A stretch of 64,000 bases of DNA from Streptomyces sp. 3214.6 (GCF_900129855.1 NZ_LT670819.1:6262001-6326000), one strand, 5' to 3'. Numbered from the stretch's first letter, positions 33,022 through 42,158 are shown. Translations and numbers: made by a program. The notes: a model not told the origin generated them from the sequence alone.

Positions 33022-33345
33022 ATGCGCGTTGGGCGGATACTCGGTGCGTCCATGGGTGCGGCCGCCCTGGTCGGGACCTCGTTCGTGGCCGCCACCCCCG
33101 CAGCGGCGGCGGGCTGCACGGCCAAGGCCCTCGAGACCGTGATCATTCGGTCCACGACGAGCACCAGCGGCACGGCCCTCGCCCAGATCAACAAGGGTTC
33201 GAGCGCGCCGGCGTCCTGCCTGGACTACAACGGCACCACCACGTACGAGAAGTGCGGCATCGTCAGCAAGCGCTGGGTGAAGGTCACCAGGAGCGGTGTC
33301 ACCGGCTATGTGGTCGGCACCTGCGTGATTCTCGACCAGGTCTGA
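33022..33345 (+). CDS. Small secreted protein, SH3-like
   Basis: A 107-residue exported protein. The signal peptide is MRVGRILGASMGAAALVGTS, with cleavage near AAAA-G at about residue 30. The mature 75 residues have four cysteines and end in SKRWVKVTRSGVTGYVVGTC, the pattern of a bacterial SH3-like domain. AGGGGAG precedes the ATG. It is probably extracellular or wall-associated. Not related closely to the two SH3-like genes at 25.7-26.7 kb. Confidence 0.78.
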   Translation: MRVGRILGASMGAAALVGTSFVAATPAAAAGCTAKALETVIIRSTTSTSGTALAQINKGSSAPASCLDYNGTTTYEKCGIVSKRWVKVTRSGVTGYVVGTCVILDQV

Positions 33346-33380
33346 TCGGACTCCCGGCGCGGAGCCCTCCGGCGCGGAGC

Positions 33381-33431
33381 CTCCCGGCGCCGACAGGACC
33401 GGCCACGGGGTGGGCCTGTCGGTGCCGGGAG
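33381..33431 (+). terminator. Long stem-loop between secreted-protein gene and recD2
   Basis: Seventeen-base arms (33381-33397 and 33415-33431) pair with a single mismatch. It fits a terminator for the secreted-protein gene. Its right arm overlaps the GGGAGG (33427-33432) that would serve recD2. Confidence 0.6.
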
Positions 33432-33444
33432 GTACCGTCGGATC

Positions 33445-35700
33445 ATGACCGATCAGGCGGGGGCCTCCCAGGCGGGAGAACGGCGACTGGCCACCCTCGA
33501 AGGCGTGCTCGAACGCATCACGTACGCCAATGAGGACAACGGTTACACGGTCGCCCGGGTCGACACCGGCAGAGGCGCCGGCGACCTTCTCACGGTCGTC
33601 GGCGCGCTGCTCGGCGCGCAGGTGGGGGAGTCCCTGCGTATGGAGGGCCGCTGGGGTTCGCACCCCCAGTACGGCAAGCAGTTCACCGTCGAGAACTACA
33701 CGACCGTGCTGCCCGCCACCGTCCAGGGCATTCGCCGCTACCTGGGATCCGGCCTGGTCAAGGGCATCGGCCCGGTCTTCGCCGACCGCATTACGCAGCA
33801 CTTCGGCATGGACACCCTGAAGATCATCGAGGAGGAGCCGAAGCGCCTCATCGAGGTCCCCGGCCTCGGCCCGAAGCGCACCAAGAAGATCGCCGACGCC
33901 TGGGAGGAGCAGAAGGCGATCAAGGAGGTCATGCTCTTCCTCCAGACCGTCGAGGTGTCCACCTCCATCGCCGTGCGCATCTACAAGAAGTACGGCGACG
34001 CCTCGATCTCCGTGGTGAAGAACCAGCCCTACCGGCTGGCGGCCGACGTCTGGGGCATCGGGTTCCTCACCGCCGACAAGATCGCCCAGTCCGTCGGCAT
34101 TCCGCACGACAGCGCCGAGCGCGTCAAGGCGGGCCTGCAGTACGCGCTGTCCCAGGCCACCGACCAGGGCCACTGCTATCTCCCCGAGGAGCGGCTGATC
34201 GCCGACGCGGTGAAGCTGCTGCAGGTCGACACCGGCCTCGTCATCGAGTGCCTGGCCGCCCTCGCGACGCCCCCGGAGGAGGGCGAGGACCCCGGAGTCG
34301 TCCGGGAGAAGGTCCCGGCACCGGACGGCGGGGAGCCTGTCACGGCCATCTATCTGGTCCCCTTCCACCGTGCCGAACTCTCCCTCTCCGCCCAGCTGGT
34401 GCGCCTTCTGCGCACCGGCGAGGACCGGATGCCGGCCTTCCGTGACGTGGCCTGGGACAAGGCGCTGGCCTGGCTGAAGACCCGTACGAAGGCCGAGCTC
34501 GCGCCCGAGCAGGAGGCCGCCGTCAAGCTGGCGCTGACCGAGAAGGTCGCCGTGCTCACCGGCGGCCCCGGCTGCGGCAAGTCCTTCACCGTGCGTTCGA
34601 TCGTGGAGCTGGCCCGCGCGAGGAAGGCCAAGGTGGTGCTGGCTGCCCCCACCGGCCGCGCCGCCAAGCGCCTGGCCGAGCTGACCGGCGCGGAGGCCTC
34701 CACCGTGCACCGTCTGCTGGAGCTCAAGCCCGGCGGCGACGCGGCCTATGACCGCGACCGCCCGCTGGACGCCGACCTGGTGGTCGTCGACGAGGCGTCG
34801 ATGCTGGACCTGCTGCTGGCCAACAAGCTGGTCAAGGCCGTGCCCCCGGGCGCGCACCTGCTCTTCGTGGGGGATGTGGACCAACTCCCCAGCGTCGGCG
34901 CGGGCGAGGTGCTGCGCGACCTGCTCGCTGACGACAGCCCCGTCCCGGCCGTGCGCCTCACGCGCGTGTTCCGTCAGGCCCAGCAGTCGGGCGTGGTGAC
35001 CAACGCGCACCGGATCAACGCCGGGCAGCATCCGGTCACCGACGGCATGAAGGACTTCTTCCTGTTCGTCGAGGACGACACGGAGGAGGCGGGCCGCCTC
35101 ACGGTGGATGTGGCGGCCCGCCGCATTCCGGCCAAGTTCGGCCTCGACCCGCGCCGGGACGTGCAGGTGCTGGCGCCCATGCACCGCGGTCCGGCGGGCG
35201 CCGGCGCCCTCAACGGCCTGCTCCAGCAGGCTGTCACGCCCGGCCGCCCCGACGTTCCCGAGAAACGGTTCGGCGGCCGGGTCTTCCGCGTCGGCGACAA
35301 GGTCACCCAGATCCGCAACAATTACGACAAGGGGAAGAACGGTGTCTTCAACGGCACCGTGGGCGTGGTCACCTCGCTCGATCCGGTCGACCAACGCCTC
35401 ACGGTGCTGACCGACGAGGACGAGGAGGTTCCGTACGAGTTCGACGAACTGGACGAACTGGCCCACGCGTACGCGGTGACGATCCACCGTTCACAGGGAA
35501 GTGAATATCCCGCCGTGGTGATCCCCGTCACCACGGGAGCATGGATGATGCTCCAGCGGAACCTGTTGTATACGGCCGTCACCCGCGCGAAGAAGCTGGT
35601 CGTGCTCGTCGGGTCACGCAAGGCGATCGGCCAGGCGGTACGCACGGTGTCCGCGGGCCGTCGCTGCACGGCCCTGGACTTCCGGCTCGCCGGTCAATGA
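33445..35700 (+). CDS. recD2: RecD2-type ATP-dependent DNA helicase
   Basis: A 751-residue helicase of the SF1B family found without RecBC. An OB-like N-terminus and helix-hairpin-helix repeats (YLGSGLVKGIGPVFADRI, LIEVPGLGPKRTKKIADAW) precede the motor. Walker A GGPGCGKS is at about residues 373-380 and Walker B VVVDEASML at about 445-453; VTIHRSQGSEYPAVVIPV near 675 is the C-terminal helicase motif. RecD2 unwinds 5'-to-3' and takes part in repair and replication. The gene stands alone. Confidence 0.93.
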   Translation: MTDQAGASQAGERRLATLEGVLERITYANEDNGYTVARVDTGRGAGDLLTVVGALLGAQVGESLRMEGRWGSHPQYGKQFTVENYTTVLPATVQGIRRYLGSGLVKGIGPVFADRITQHFGMDTLKIIEEEPKRLIEVPGLGPKRTKKIADAWEEQKAIKEVMLFLQTVEVSTSIAVRIYKKYGDASISVVKNQPYRLAADVWGIGFLTADKIAQSVGIPHDSAERVKAGLQYALSQATDQGHCYLPEERLIADAVKLLQVDTGLVIECLAALATPPEEGEDPGVVREKVPAPDGGEPVTAIYLVPFHRAELSLSAQLVRLLRTGEDRMPAFRDVAWDKALAWLKTRTKAELAPEQEAAVKLALTEKVAVLTGGPGCGKSFTVRSIVELARARKAKVVLAAPTGRAAKRLAELTGAEASTVHRLLELKPGGDAAYDRDRPLDADLVVVDEASMLDLLLANKLVKAVPPGAHLLFVGDVDQLPSVGAGEVLRDLLADDSPVPAVRLTRVFRQAQQSGVVTNAHRINAGQHPVTDGMKDFFLFVEDDTEEAGRLTVDVAARRIPAKFGLDPRRDVQVLAPMHRGPAGAGALNGLLQQAVTPGRPDVPEKRFGGRVFRVGDKVTQIRNNYDKGKNGVFNGTVGVVTSLDPVDQRLTVLTDEDEEVPYEFDELDELAHAYAVTIHRSQGSEYPAVVIPVTTGAWMMLQRNLLYTAVTRAKKLVVLVGSRKAIGQAVRTVSAGRRCTALDFRLAGQ

Positions 35701-35717
35701 CCGGCGACCACAAAAAA

Positions 35718-35747
35718 TGATCGATCAAATGAGTCACAAAGGTCACA
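35718..35747. promoter_or_regulatory. Palindrome and direct repeats upstream of citrate synthase
   Basis: TGATCGATCA (35718-35727) is a perfect palindrome, followed by GTCACA twice (35733-35738 and 35742-35747), in the A/T-rich part of the 218-base gap before the citrate synthase gene. A regulator site is plausible but unassigned. Confidence 0.4.
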
Positions 35748-35918
35748 GGGCACTACCGCAACCGTGACCAAGGCGTCAGGATGGGCTAGTTGGCGGCACT
35801 GAGTGCCGCCGATAAGCCCAATGGTCGACCCCGAGTGCACTCTCCTGCGCCAAATGGGGGATGGTAGAGACAGTCAGGGCAACCTCGAAGAAGAGGCACA
35901 ACGTCGGTGAGGGATGAC

Positions 35919-37208
35919 GTGAGCGACAACTCTGTAGTACTGCGGTACGGCGACGGCGAGTACACCTACCCGGTGATCGACAGCACCGTCGGCGACAAGG
36001 GCTTCGACATCGGGAAGCTTCGCGCCCAGACCGGTCTGGTGACCCTGGACAGCGGCTACGGCAACACCGCCGCCTATAAATCCGCCATCACCTACCTTGA
36101 CGGCGAACAGGGCATCCTCCGGTACCGCGGCTACCCGATCGAGCAGCTGGCCGAGAGTTCGACCTTCCTCGAGGTCGCCTACCTGCTGATCAACGGCGAG
36201 CTGCCGACCGTCGACGAGCTCTCCGTCTTCCAGGACGACATCACGCAGCACACCCTGCTGCACGAGGACGTCAAGAACTTCTACCGCGGCTTCCCGCGCG
36301 ACGCGCACCCGATGGCGATGCTGTCGTCGGTCGTCTCGGCGCTGTCCACGTTCTACCAGGACAGCCACAACCCGTTCGACGAGAAGCAGCGCAACCTCTC
36401 CACGATCCGGCTGCTCGCCAAGCTTCCGACGATCGCGGCGTACGCCTACAAGAAGTCGATCGGTCACCCGTTCGTCTACCCGCGCAACGACCTCGGCTAC
36501 GTCGAGAACTTCCTGCGCATGACGTTCTCGGTGCCGGCGCAGGAGTACGACCTCGACCCGGTCGTCGTCTCCGCGCTCGACAAGCTGCTGATCCTGCACG
36601 CGGACCACGAGCAGAACTGTTCGACGTCCACGGTCCGCCTGGTCGGCTCGTCGCAGGCGAACATGTTCGCGTCGATCTCGGCCGGCATCAACGCCCTGTG
36701 GGGCCCGCTGCACGGCGGCGCCAACCAGTCCGTCCTGGAGATGCTGGAGGGCATCCAGGCGAACGGCGGCGACGTCGACTCCTTCATCCGCAAGGTGAAG
36801 AACAAGGAAGAGGGCGTCCGCCTGATGGGCTTCGGCCACCGGGTGTACAAGTCCTTCGACCCGCGCGCGAAGATCATCAAGGCGGCGGCGCACGATGTCC
36901 TCTCGGCCCTCGGTAAGTCCGACGAGCTGCTGGACATCGCGCTGAAGCTGGAGGAGCACGCGCTCTCCGACGACTACTTCGTCTCGCGCAACCTCTACCC
37001 GAACGTCGACTTCTACACCGGTCTGATCTACCGGGCCATGGGCTTCCCGACCGAGATGTTCACGGTCCTCTTCGCCCTGGGCCGCCTCCCGGGCTGGATC
37101 GCCCAGTGGCACGAGATGATCAAGGAGCCCGGTTCCCGCATCGGCCGCCCGCGCCAGATCTACACCGGCGTGGTGGAGCGCGACTTCGTGCCGGTCGAGC
37201 AGCGCTGA
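35919..37208 (+). CDS. gltA: Citrate synthase
   Basis: A 429-residue type II (hexameric-type) citrate synthase condensing acetyl-CoA and oxaloacetate, entry step of the TCA cycle. Active-site segments are HADHEQNCSTSTVRLVGSS, GPLHGGANQ, MGFGHRVYK with the catalytic histidine, and NVDFYTGLIYRAMG with the aspartate. GAGGGA precedes the GTG at 35919, giving the familiar SDNSVVLRYGDGEY start; a GTG four codons upstream is possible. It is followed by a strong terminator. Confidence 0.96.
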   Translation: MSDNSVVLRYGDGEYTYPVIDSTVGDKGFDIGKLRAQTGLVTLDSGYGNTAAYKSAITYLDGEQGILRYRGYPIEQLAESSTFLEVAYLLINGELPTVDELSVFQDDITQHTLLHEDVKNFYRGFPRDAHPMAMLSSVVSALSTFYQDSHNPFDEKQRNLSTIRLLAKLPTIAAYAYKKSIGHPFVYPRNDLGYVENFLRMTFSVPAQEYDLDPVVVSALDKLLILHADHEQNCSTSTVRLVGSSQANMFASISAGINALWGPLHGGANQSVLEMLEGIQANGGDVDSFIRKVKNKEEGVRLMGFGHRVYKSFDPRAKIIKAAAHDVLSALGKSDELLDIALKLEEHALSDDYFVSRNLYPNVDFYTGLIYRAMGFPTEMFTVLFALGRLPGWIAQWHEMIKEPGSRIGRPRQIYTGVVERDFVPVEQR

Positions 37209-37259
37209 CACCTGCCGGTGGGGGCGCCGCGCCACGGGGTGCCCGTCACTTGGTTTTCC

Positions 37260-37289
37260 GACTGCCCGGGACCTGTGTCCCGGGCAGTC
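37260..37289 (+). terminator. Terminator of citrate synthase gene
   Basis: A perfect 13-base stem (37260-37272 with 37277-37289, GACTGCCCGGGAC type) with a 4-base loop lies 51 bases after the stop. Confidence 0.8.
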
Positions 37290-37331
37290 GCGTGTGTGGG
37301 TATCGGGGTATGTCTTCGGGTGCGGGTGGGT

Positions 37332-37362
37332 GGGGGCTGGTCGCGCAGTTCCCCGCGCCCCT
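37332..37362. repeat. Streptomyces dispersed intergenic repeat
   Basis: CTGGTCGCGCAGTTCCCCGC followed by GCCCCT is a well-known dispersed sequence between Streptomyces genes. A related shorter copy is near 43350-43370. Confidence 0.6.
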
Positions 37363-37499
37363 GGGGTTGGGGCGGTCGGCCCGTCTTGAGGGTTCCTGGG
37401 TGCGGGCATACGGAAGGCGCCCCGGCGCCAGTCCCCCCACGGGCCGACGACCAGGGCGCCTTCCCATGTCCCGGTGCGGATTCCCCCCACGGGATCCGG

Positions 37500-37960
37500 C
37501 CGGGCGTTGTGAGGACAGCGCCTGAATTCGCTGTTTTCGTAACCGTCTTCGGTTGTCGTGCCTGTGGTGAGCAGAACGAGCAGAACTCGCCGTACCACCG
37601 CTGTGTGCGATCTGCCGGGACAGCGCACGCTGGGAGGGCCGCTCAAAGCTTCCCGGTGTACTGCCCCGGCAACGCATCTCTGAGGAAGTCCCCCAAGACA
37701 TCCCCAGATGTCAGGTCACGCCCCCCAAGACGCTTCCTGACAACCGTCAACTTAGACCTTCGAGCCCCTTCGATGGTTACGTTCGCATCACTGTGATCTG
37801 TGTCTCTTGCATATGTCCGTTAAATGCGCAAGAGACCGGATGCAGCGATCGGGGCCCACGCGTAAGGATGATGCGCGAGCCTTGTGAAGAGCTTATGTGA
37901 GGCTCGCGCAGGACTCCAGGGGGTCTCTCCTAAAGGCGCGGTATTAGTCGTATGACTCGT
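37500..37960 (+). ncRNA. Candidate structured small RNA region (strand uncertain)
   Basis: The 762-base interval between convergent citA and copA holds no convincing reading frame but many perfect hairpins: GACATC/GATGTC around a CCCA loop (near 37694-37709), GTC-CCCCAA-GAC, AACCG/CGGTT (near 37542-37555), GTCTCTTGC (37802-37810) with GCAAGAGAC (37828-37836), and an 11-base stem at 37872-37882/37900-37910. The C-rich loops recall actinobacterial 6C RNA, but I cannot confirm that class. Local A/T content is higher than in neighbouring DNA. Confidence 0.4.
37872..37910 (+). terminator. Perfect 11-base stem-loop at end of candidate RNA region
   Basis: TGCGCGAGCCT (37872-37882) pairs with AGGCTCGCGCA (37900-37910) around a 17-base loop. 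It could end a plus-strand RNA or the copA transcript. Confidence 0.45.
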
Positions 37961-37970
37961 TACTCGGCGG

Positions 37971-40214
37971 TTACTTGAAGGCGCGCAGCCGAAGGCTGTT
38001 CGTCACGACGAAAACCGACGAGAACGCCATCGCCGCCCCCGCGATCATCGGGTTCAGCAGCCCGGCCGCGGCCAGCGGCAGCGCGGCCACGTTGTAGCCG
38101 AACGCCCACACCAGGTTGCCCTTGATCGTCGTCAGGGTCCGCCGGGACAGCCGGATCGCGTCCGCGGCCACCCGCAGATCCCCGCGTACCAGGGTCAGGT
38201 CGCTCGCCTCGATCGCCGCGTCCGTGCCCGTCCCCATGGCCAGGCCCAGGTCGGCGGTGGCGAGCGCCGCCGCGTCGTTGACCCCGTCGCCGACCATCGC
38301 GACGACCCGGCCCTCGCCCTGCAGCTCCCGCACGACGTCGACCTTGTCCTCGGGCAGCACCTCGGCGATCACCCGGTCGATTCCGACGGCCTCGGCGACC
38401 GCTTCCGCGACCGCCCGGTTGTCCCCGGTCAGCAGCACCGGCGTGAGCCCCAGCGCCCGCAGCTCCCGCACCGCCTGCGCGCTGGTCTCCTTCACCGCGT
38501 CGGCGACCGCGAGCACCCCGCGCGCCTCGCCGTCCCACCCGACGAGGACGGCCGTACGACCGCCCCGCTCGGCCTCGTCCTTGGCGCGCGCCAACGCGTC
38601 CGGGACGGTCTCGAAGAGGCGCCCCACGGCGACCTCCCGGCCCGCCACCCGGCCCCGCACACCCCGCCCGGGCACGTTCTCGAACCGCTCGGCCGCGGGC
38701 AGCTCCCCGACCCGTTCCTCGGCGCCGGCCGCCACCGCCCGCGCGACCGGATGCTCGGAGGCGTGCTCCAGGCCGCCCGCGAGCCGCAGCAGCTCCTGCT
38801 CGTCGGTGCCGTCGACGACCGTCACGTCCTGGAGCGTCATGCGGCCCGTGGTGACGGTCCCGGTCTTGTCGAGGACGACCGTGTCGACGCGGCGCGTGGA
38901 CTCCAGCACCTCGGGGCCCTTTATCAGGATGCCGAGCTGCGCGCCGCGGCCGGTGCCGACCATGAGCGCGGTCGGCGTGGCGAGCCCGAGCGCGCACGGG
39001 CAGGCGATGATCAGGACGGCGACGGCCGCGGTGAACGCGGCGGCCGTGTCACCGGTGGCGATGAGCCAGCCGCCGAAGGTGGCGAGCGCGATCAGCAGCA
39101 CCACCGGCACGAAGATCCCGGAGATCCGGTCGGCCAGCCGCTGTACCTCGGCCTTCCCGGTCTGCGCCTCCTCGACCAGCTGCGCCATGCGCGCGAGCCG
39201 GGTGTCCGCGCCGATCCGGGCGGCCTCGACGACCAGCCGGCCGCCGGCGTTCACGGTGGCCCCGGTGACGGCGTCGCCCGGTCCGACGTCGACCGGCACC
39301 GACTCGCCGGTCAGCATGGAGGCGTCCACGGCGGACACGCCCTCCACGACCGTCCCGTCGGTGGCGATCTTCTCCCCGGGCCGCACCACGAACCGGTCCC
39401 CGACCGCCAGCCGGTCGACGGGGAACCGCACTTCCCGCCCGTCCCGCAGTACGGCCACGTCCTTCGCGCCCAGCTCCATCAGCGCCCGCAGGGCCGCCCC
39501 GGCGCGCCGCTTGGAGCGGGCCTCCAGGTAGCGGCCGAGCAGGATGAAGGCGGTGACGCCGGCGGCGACCTCCAGATAGATCGTCGACGCGCCGTCCGTG
39601 CGGGAGACCGTGAGCTCGAAGGGATGGCGCATGCCGGGCATGCCCGCGTCGCCGAAGAACAGCGCCCACAGCGACCAGCCGAGCGCGGCCAGCGTGCCGA
39701 CGGAGACCAGCGTGTCCATGGTGGCCGCGCCGTGCCGCAGATTCGTCCAGGCGGCCTTGTGCAGCGGGCCGCCGCCCCAGACGACCGCGGGTGCGGCGAG
39801 CGTCAGCGAGAGCCACTGCCAGTTGTCGAACTGCAGCGACGGGATCATCGCGAGCAGCACGACGGGCGCGGCGAGCAGCACGGAGACGAGCAGCCGGTGC
39901 CGCAGGGAGGCGAGTTCGGGATCCTGCGGGGCGTCCTTCGGGTCCGGTTCCGGCGCGCGCACGGGCGCGGGCTCCTCGGCCGTGTAGCCGGTCTTCACGA
40001 CGGTCGCGATCAGCTCGGCGACCTGGATCCCCGCCGGGTAGCTGACCTTGGCCTTCTCGGTCGCGTAGTTGACTGTCGCGGTGACGCCGTCCATGCGGTT
40101 GAGCTTCTTCTCGACGCGGGCCGCGCAGGAGGCGCAGGTCATCCCGCCGATGAGCAGTTCGACCTCGGAGGTCGAGGCCGCTATCGGCGTCTGAGCGGTG
40201 GCGGTGCTGGTCAT
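37971..40214 (-). CDS. copA: Copper-translocating P1B-type ATPase
   Basis: A 747-residue copper exporter. One heavy-metal-associated domain carries GMTCASCAARVEKKL near residues 24-38; then eight membrane helices with the CPC motif (IIACPCALGLATP). The phosphorylation site is DKTGTVTTG, with TGES in the actuator domain, SEHPVARA and MVGDGVNDAAALA in the nucleotide-binding domain. It pumps Cu(I) out of the cytoplasm. It follows copZ by about 95 bases, and both lie downstream of a CsoR-type operator. Confidence 0.95.
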   Translation of the reverse strand: MTSTATAQTPIAASTSEVELLIGGMTCASCAARVEKKLNRMDGVTATVNYATEKAKVSYPAGIQVAELIATVVKTGYTAEEPAPVRAPEPDPKDAPQDPELASLRHRLLVSVLLAAPVVLLAMIPSLQFDNWQWLSLTLAAPAVVWGGGPLHKAAWTNLRHGAATMDTLVSVGTLAALGWSLWALFFGDAGMPGMRHPFELTVSRTDGASTIYLEVAAGVTAFILLGRYLEARSKRRAGAALRALMELGAKDVAVLRDGREVRFPVDRLAVGDRFVVRPGEKIATDGTVVEGVSAVDASMLTGESVPVDVGPGDAVTGATVNAGGRLVVEAARIGADTRLARMAQLVEEAQTGKAEVQRLADRISGIFVPVVLLIALATFGGWLIATGDTAAAFTAAVAVLIIACPCALGLATPTALMVGTGRGAQLGILIKGPEVLESTRRVDTVVLDKTGTVTTGRMTLQDVTVVDGTDEQELLRLAGGLEHASEHPVARAVAAGAEERVGELPAAERFENVPGRGVRGRVAGREVAVGRLFETVPDALARAKDEAERGGRTAVLVGWDGEARGVLAVADAVKETSAQAVRELRALGLTPVLLTGDNRAVAEAVAEAVGIDRVIAEVLPEDKVDVVRELQGEGRVVAMVGDGVNDAAALATADLGLAMGTGTDAAIEASDLTLVRGDLRVAADAIRLSRRTLTTIKGNLVWAFGYNVAALPLAAAGLLNPMIAGAAMAFSSVFVVTNSLRLRAFK

Positions 40215-40309
40215 GTCCGTACTCCAGGAAGCGGACCGGACCGTACGGAACCAGTATCAGCTGGTCGGCACGGCCCGGTGGGTGGAGGAAGGGGGGTGTC
40301 GAGGGTGCC

Positions 40310-40549
40310 TCAGGCCTGGCCGACCAGCTCGAAGCCGGCCTCGTCGACGGCGGCGCGGACGGCCTCCTCGTCGAGCGTGCCGACGGAGACGACCGTGACC
40401 TCGCCGGTCGAGGCGACGGCCTGCACCGAGGTGACCCCGGAGAGCTCGGAGAGCTCGCCGGAGACGGCGCCCTCGCAGTGGCCACAGCTCATGCCGCTCA
40501 CCTTGTAGACGGTGGTGACGGAGCCCGGGGTGTCGGTGTGCGCGGTCAT
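40310..40549 (-). CDS. copZ: Copper chaperone
   Basis: A 79-residue single HMA domain, VYKVSGMSCGHCEGAVSGEL, binding Cu(I) through the two cysteines of MSCGHC and delivering it to the exporter. It sits directly upstream of copA, and its promoter region contains the CsoR-type palindrome at 40631-40647. Confidence 0.95.
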   Translation of the reverse strand: MTAHTDTPGSVTTVYKVSGMSCGHCEGAVSGELSELSGVTSVQAVASTGEVTVVSVGTLDEEAVRAAVDEAGFELVGQA

Positions 40550-40630
40550 GTCGTTCTCCTCGTTGCGGCGCAGGCGGTAGCGGCAGGTGGGGCGGGTGGC
40601 GCCCGGAGGGGCCTCCCATCCGTCAACACT

Positions 40631-40647
40631 ATACCCCTAGGGGGTAT
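40631..40647. promoter_or_regulatory. CsoR-type copper operator
   Basis: ATACCCCTAGGGGGTAT is a near-perfect palindrome matching the known CsoR site form TACCC...GGGTA. It lies 82 bases upstream of copZ and about 100 bases upstream of the divergent alcohol dehydrogenase gene. A weaker second copy (CCCTAGGAGGG) follows at 40651. Confidence 0.8.
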
Positions 40648-40746
40648 TTCCCTAGGAGGGTCGGCCGTGTCGACGAGCGCGACCGGCGACGATGTACCCG
40701 AACAACAGGGCGGAACCCGCGGACGAGAACGGCGATGGGAGCACAG

Positions 40747-41790
40747 ATGCGAGCGGTGGTCTTCGAGCAATACGGTGAACCCGCCGAAGTACGTGACCTG
40801 CCCGACCCGCGACCGGCCCCCCACGGCGTGGTCGTGCGCGTGGAAGCCACCGGCCTGTGCCGCAGCGACTGGCACGGCTGGATGGGCCACGACCCGGACA
40901 TCGCACTCCCGCACGTGCCGGGACACGAACTCGCCGGCGTGGTCGAGTCGGTCGGCGCTCGCGTCAGCCAGTGGCAGCCCGGTGACAGGGTCACCGCCCC
41001 CTTCGTGTGCGCCTGCGGAACCTGTGGAGCCTGCGCCGCCGGCGACCACCAGGTGTGCGAGCACCAGACCCAGCCCGGGTTCACGCACTGGGGCTCCTTC
41101 GCCCAGTACGTGGCCCTGGACCACGCCGACGTGAACCTCGTCGCGATCCCCGACGACCTGTCGTACGCCACCGCCGCCTCCCTCGGCTGCCGGTTCGCCA
41201 CCGCGTTCCGGGCGGTCGTGCAGCAGGGCCGGGTCGCCGCGGGGGAGTGGGTGGCGGTGCACGGCTGCGGGGGTGTGGGCCTGTCGGCGGTGATGATCGC
41301 GGCGGCCTCGGGAGCACGGGTGATCGCCGTCGACGTCTCCCCGACGGCGCTGGACCTGGCGCGGAAGTTCGGCGCGGCCCAGTGCGTGGACGGGGCGCGG
41401 GTGCCGGACACGGCGGAGGCGGTCCGCGAGCTGACCGGAGGCGGCGCCCACCTCTCCCTCGACGCCCTCGGCTCCCCCGCCACCAGCGCCGCCTCGGTCA
41501 ACGGCCTGCGCCGCCGGGGCCGGCACGTCCAGGTCGGCCTGCTCCCCTCGACGCACGGCACGACCCCCGTCCCGCTGGCCCGCGCCATCGCCCTGGAACT
41601 GGAGATCCTGGGCAGCCACGGCATGGCCGCGCACGCCTACCCGCGGATGCTGGAACTGGTCCGCACGGGGGTACTGCGCCCCGACCTCCTGGTGACGTCG
41701 ACGATCACCCTGGACGCCGCCCCGGACGCCCTGGCGGCACTGGGGACGGCGCCCGGAGCGGGGGTGACGGTCGTCGAACCGTGGAGCTGA
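40747..41790 (+). CDS. Zinc-dependent alcohol dehydrogenase family protein
   Basis: A 347-residue medium-chain dehydrogenase. Catalytic zinc ligands are in GLCRSDWHGW and PHVPGHELAGVV; the structural-zinc cysteines are CACGTCGACAAGDHQVC at about residues 88-105; the Rossmann segment is VAVHGCGGVGLSAVMIA. GGGAG precedes the ATG at 40747. It is divergent from the copper genes and may share the CsoR site, but no copper-related feature is in the protein. The substrate is unknown. Confidence 0.9.
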   Translation: MRAVVFEQYGEPAEVRDLPDPRPAPHGVVVRVEATGLCRSDWHGWMGHDPDIALPHVPGHELAGVVESVGARVSQWQPGDRVTAPFVCACGTCGACAAGDHQVCEHQTQPGFTHWGSFAQYVALDHADVNLVAIPDDLSYATAASLGCRFATAFRAVVQQGRVAAGEWVAVHGCGGVGLSAVMIAAASGARVIAVDVSPTALDLARKFGAAQCVDGARVPDTAEAVRELTGGGAHLSLDALGSPATSAASVNGLRRRGRHVQVGLLPSTHGTTPVPLARAIALELEILGSHGMAAHAYPRMLELVRTGVLRPDLLVTSTITLDAAPDALAALGTAPGAGVTVVEPWS

Positions 41791-41826
41791 GGGCCGACCG
41801 CCGTCCCCGGGGCCTCCCGGTGGAGG

Positions 41827-42027
41827 TCAGTCGAAGCTGCGGCCCCGGTTGCCCGGCCGGGAGGCGACCCAGGCGCGGACGGTGTCGACGTACCAGAAGG
41901 GCTTGCCGCCCTCGACACGGTCGGGCGGGGGCAGCAGCCCGTGCTTGCGGTAGGACCGTACGGTGTCCGGCTGCACCCTGATGTGAGCCGCGATCTCCTT
42001 GTAGGACCAGAGCCTTCGGTCGGTCAT
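41827..42027 (-). CDS. Small helix-turn-helix protein (MerR/excisionase-like)
   Basis: A 66-residue DNA-binding protein: LWSYKEIAAHIRVQPDTVRSYRKHGLLPPPD is a MerR/HTH_17-like helix-turn-helix, followed by a short wing (FWYVDTVRAWVASRPG). GGGAGG precedes the ATG at 42027. Similar free-standing small proteins occur in Streptomyces, some linked to development. It lies tail to tail with the alcohol dehydrogenase gene. Confidence 0.87.
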   Translation of the reverse strand: MTDRRLWSYKEIAAHIRVQPDTVRSYRKHGLLPPPDRVEGGKPFWYVDTVRAWVASRPGNRGRSFD

Positions 42028-42158
42028 GAGCTGCACCTCCCTGCGCGCGAAGGGGCGGCGGCCGGGAGGCCGCCCGGGGGAGCCCGGCGCGCGCTGGCGA
42101 TCACCAAGCCTGTGCCCCGTGAACGACGCTCGGTGACGGTGAGGAAGCGGCTGTTGAC

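Noticed and set aside
33016..35487. An 823-residue minus-strand frame opposite recD2
   Set aside because: It is a shadow of the clear RecD2 gene and shows no domain.
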